This document shows positions 62,354 through 64,000 of a DNA stretch of 64,000 nt, one piece after another. This DNA is from Actinomycetota bacterium (lineage in GTDB: Bacteria; Actinomycetota; Thermoleophilia; BMS3ABIN01): NCBI GenBank assembly GCA_023382335.1, contig JAMCPM010000006.1, positions 134,372 to 198,371 on the forward strand, written 5' to 3'. A program made the position numbers and the translations under genes. Position 1 is the first letter of the stretch. Every line of letters starts with the position of its first letter. The notes below the pieces were generated by a model that saw only the letters and a program-made list of their open reading frames with translations, ran no database searches and was not told where the DNA came from.

Positions 62354-63000
62354 GTCCGCTGCAGCGATTCGGAGGCGACCGGACGGATCATGCTCATGAT
62401 CTCATCGAAGTCATTGACGGAGGCATCGAGCCAGCGGCTGACATCGTCGCCGGGAAGCACGAAAGGCATGCGGTCGTGCACCTCGCCGACGATCTCGTTT
62501 GGTTCCATGGTGATGATGCTGCAGCTATAGCGCCGGTCGTCGCGGTCGGCGGGATTTATCCAGACGGAATAGATGCCGCCCAGCGCCATCAGGCCGCTGT
62601 CCCTGAGCACGAACTCGTAGGCTTCGCGGGGTTTTACAGGCTTGCCGCCGACCTTGCGGGTCTCGAAGAAGCTGCGCACAGGCAGGATACAGCGGTGGCG
62701 CCGCAGCAACGGCTCGTTGTGACGCCTGGAGAGCGATTCCTTGCGGACGTTGAAGCAGGTGTAACTCGACTCGAAGTAGCGGTTCCAGGGCTGGATCAGC
62801 TGCCAGTACATCGAGCCCAGCCGGATGACGCCTTCGCGATCGGTGTAAACGACGTTGACGTCATTGAAGGGGGCGATGATTCTTTCTTCGCGCGTGGGAG
62901 GGCCGGCGTCGCCGGGATCGGTGTTGACGTCAATGCCGTAGCGTGACTTAAAGCCACGGATGATCTCTATGTCGCCTGGTTCCGTGAAACGTCCGCACAT
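62344..63000 (-). CDS. SRAP-family protein (SOS response-associated, YedK/HMCES-like)
   Basis: 218 residues. Cys2 (MCGRFTEP) is the residue that crosslinks to abasic sites once Met1 is removed. Other active-site marks: FNVRKESLSRR (Asn and Arg of DNA binding), CILPVRSFFETR where the conserved Glu stands, and EVHDRMPFVLP (His). SRAP proteins shield abasic sites in single-stranded DNA. It is inserted between lysS and clpC, next to radA and disA, a fitting DNA-damage neighbourhood. Confidence 0.93.
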   Translation of the reverse strand: MCGRFTEPGDIEIIRGFKSRYGIDVNTDPGDAGPPTREERIIAPFNDVNVVYTDREGVIRLGSMYWQLIQPWNRYFESSYTCFNVRKESLSRRHNEPLLRRHRCILPVRSFFETRKVGGKPVKPREAYEFVLRDSGLMALGGIYSVWINPADRDDRRYSCSIITMEPNEIVGEVHDRMPFVLPGDDVSRWLDASVNDFDEIMSMIRPVASESLQRTRE

Positions 63001-63033
63001 GGGCCCCAGCCCCCAGCTTCGATATCGTCGGTG

Positions 63034-64000
63034 CTACTTCTCCGGCCGCAGCAGAGGGAAAAGAATGACGTCGCGGATGCTCGGCGAGTCGGTGAGGATC
63101 ATGCAGAGTCGGTCGATGCCCAGGCCCGAGCCGCCCGATGGCGGCATGCCGTACTCGAGAGCCGTCAGGAAATCGTCGTCGACGAAGCCAGCTTCCTCGT
63201 CGCCGGCCTCGCGCTGGGCCGCCTGCTCCTCGAAACGCCGGCGCTGGTCCAGCGGATCGGTGAGCTCGCTGAAGCAGTTGGAAATCTCCATGCCGCCGAT
63301 AAAGCCCTCGAAGCGCTCGACCAGGGATGGGTCTTCGTCTTTGGGCCGGGCCAGCGGCGAGAGCTCCAGTGGGTAATCAACAATAAACGTCGGCTGTATC
63401 AACCTGGGCTCGACGAAGTTGGTGAGCAGCTCGTCAACCAGCTTGCCCCAGCCGGCGGCCGGGTCGACTTCAACACCAAGTTCCTGCACTTTTGCTAATA
63501 ACGCTTCGCGCTCGGGATATTCCACGAAGTCAACGCCGCTATGCTCGCGGATGAGATCGCGCAGGGTCGCGCGGCGCCACGGCGGCGTCAGGTCGATCTC
63601 TTCTTCCTTCCAGGGAACCTTGAGCGTGCCCAGGACCTCCCCGGCGATATGGGCGACCAGCTGTTCGATCATCTCCATGACATCGTTGTAGTCGGCGTAG
63701 GCCTGCTGCGATTCCATCATCGTGAATTCGGGATTGTGCTTTGTGGAGATGCCTTCGTTGCGGAAGATGCGGCCGATCTCGTAGACCTTGTCAAATCCGC
63801 CGACCAGCAGCCGCTTCAGATGCAGCTCCAGGGCGATGCGCATGTAGAGCTCGATGTCGAGCGCGTTGTGGTGGGTCTCGAAAGAGCGCGCCGTGGCACC
63901 GCCGGGAATCGTCTGCAGGATCGGCGTCTCGACCTCGAGGAAACCGCGGGCATCCATAAAGCGCCTGAGGCTGGAGAGCACCTTGCCTCGGATATAAAAG
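63034..64000 (-). CDS. lysS: Lysyl-tRNA synthetase, C-terminal two thirds (runs off the window)
   Basis: The frame is open to base 64000, so the N-terminal OB-fold part is missing. The visible class-II core has motif 1 (GFLEVETPILQTIPGGATAR), motif 2 (VYEIGRIFRNEGISTKHNPE, FTMMESQQAYADYNDVM), the lysine-site SGGMEISNC-like FIGGMEISNCFSELTDP, and motif 3 (MPPSGGSGLGIDRLCMILTD, PSIRDVILFPLLRPE). It charges tRNA-Lys. Confidence 0.95.
   Translation of the reverse strand, partial: FYIRGKVLSSLRRFMDARGFLEVETPILQTIPGGATARSFETHHNALDIELYMRIALELHLKRLLVGGFDKVYEIGRIFRNEGISTKHNPEFTMMESQQAYADYNDVMEMIEQLVAHIAGEVLGTLKVPWKEEEIDLTPPWRRATLRDLIREHSGVDFVEYPEREALLAKVQELGVEVDPAAGWGKLVDELLTNFVEPRLIQPTFIVDYPLELSPLARPKDEDPSLVERFEGFIGGMEISNCFSELTDPLDQRRRFEEQAAQREAGDEEAGFVDDDFLTALEYGMPPSGGSGLGIDRLCMILTDSPSIRDVILFPLLRPEK

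Overview
The window looks like a chromosome segment from a GC-rich, probably anaerobic bacterium of the Actinomycetota, most likely a deep-branching or uncultured lineage. Grounds: the order lysS–(SRAP)–clpC–radA–disA–carD–ispD–ispF–gltX–cysS–yacP-type NYN–sigH–tRNA, which is shared by Actinomycetota and Firmicutes; a CarD/CdnL regulator; ECF sigma factor paired with a DUF5667 protein; a B12-dependent ribonucleotide reductase; and a complete-looking anaerobic (cobalt-early) cobalamin pathway. The placement is inference; Firmicutes relatives cannot be excluded by eye.

Layout. 1–2.7 kb: a secreted acidic protein divergent from an ECF sigma/DUF5667 pair, then TatA. 2.8–7.9 kb (minus): trpS–scpA–scpB–rluB–aroH–hisC. 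8–11.2 kb: an AT-richer island with an XhoI/PaeR7I-type restriction-modification pair and an orphan gene. 11.2–20.1 kb: a secreted repeat protein with an SGNH-like domain, a zincin, NrdJ, a cupin pseudogene, a membrane glycosyltransferase, an Fe-S type Rrf2 regulator and a J-domain protein. 20.2–20.7 kb: a DUF1573-like lipoprotein with an in-frame UGA and a SECIS-like hairpin, a candidate selenoprotein. 20.9–23.2 kb: a membrane PAS/GAF sensor. 23.2–41.1 kb (minus): cobalamin biosynthesis and cobalt uptake in two transcription units, each headed by a cobalamin riboswitch. 41.1–49.3 kb: a NarX/NarL-like two-component system, a second Rrf2 regulator, and a REC–REC–GAF–HD-GYP / REC / PAS–GAF–GAF histidine kinase cluster. 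49.4–64 kb: tRNA-Thr and the conserved housekeeping block down to a partial lysS.

How it fits together. The cobalamin genes run from cobalt import (CbiMNQO) and insertion (CbiX half of a CbiX–CbiC fusion) through ring methylation, amidation, adenosylation and nucleotide-loop assembly; cobT and a ribazole phosphatase are not in the window. NrdJ is an obvious consumer of the product. DisA, RadA, ClpC and the SRAP protein form a DNA-integrity/stress group behind one strong promoter with an unusually long structured leader.

Recurrent oddities: an intergenic repeat family (core GGGACACATTACTTAATTG) at three sites, one of which now encodes the tail of IspD; low-complexity in-frame insertions in several core enzymes; and three reading frames with good Shine-Dalgarno sequences but no ATG/GTG/TTG start (CTG, ATC, ATT). 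Highest priority for follow-up is the candidate selenoprotein.
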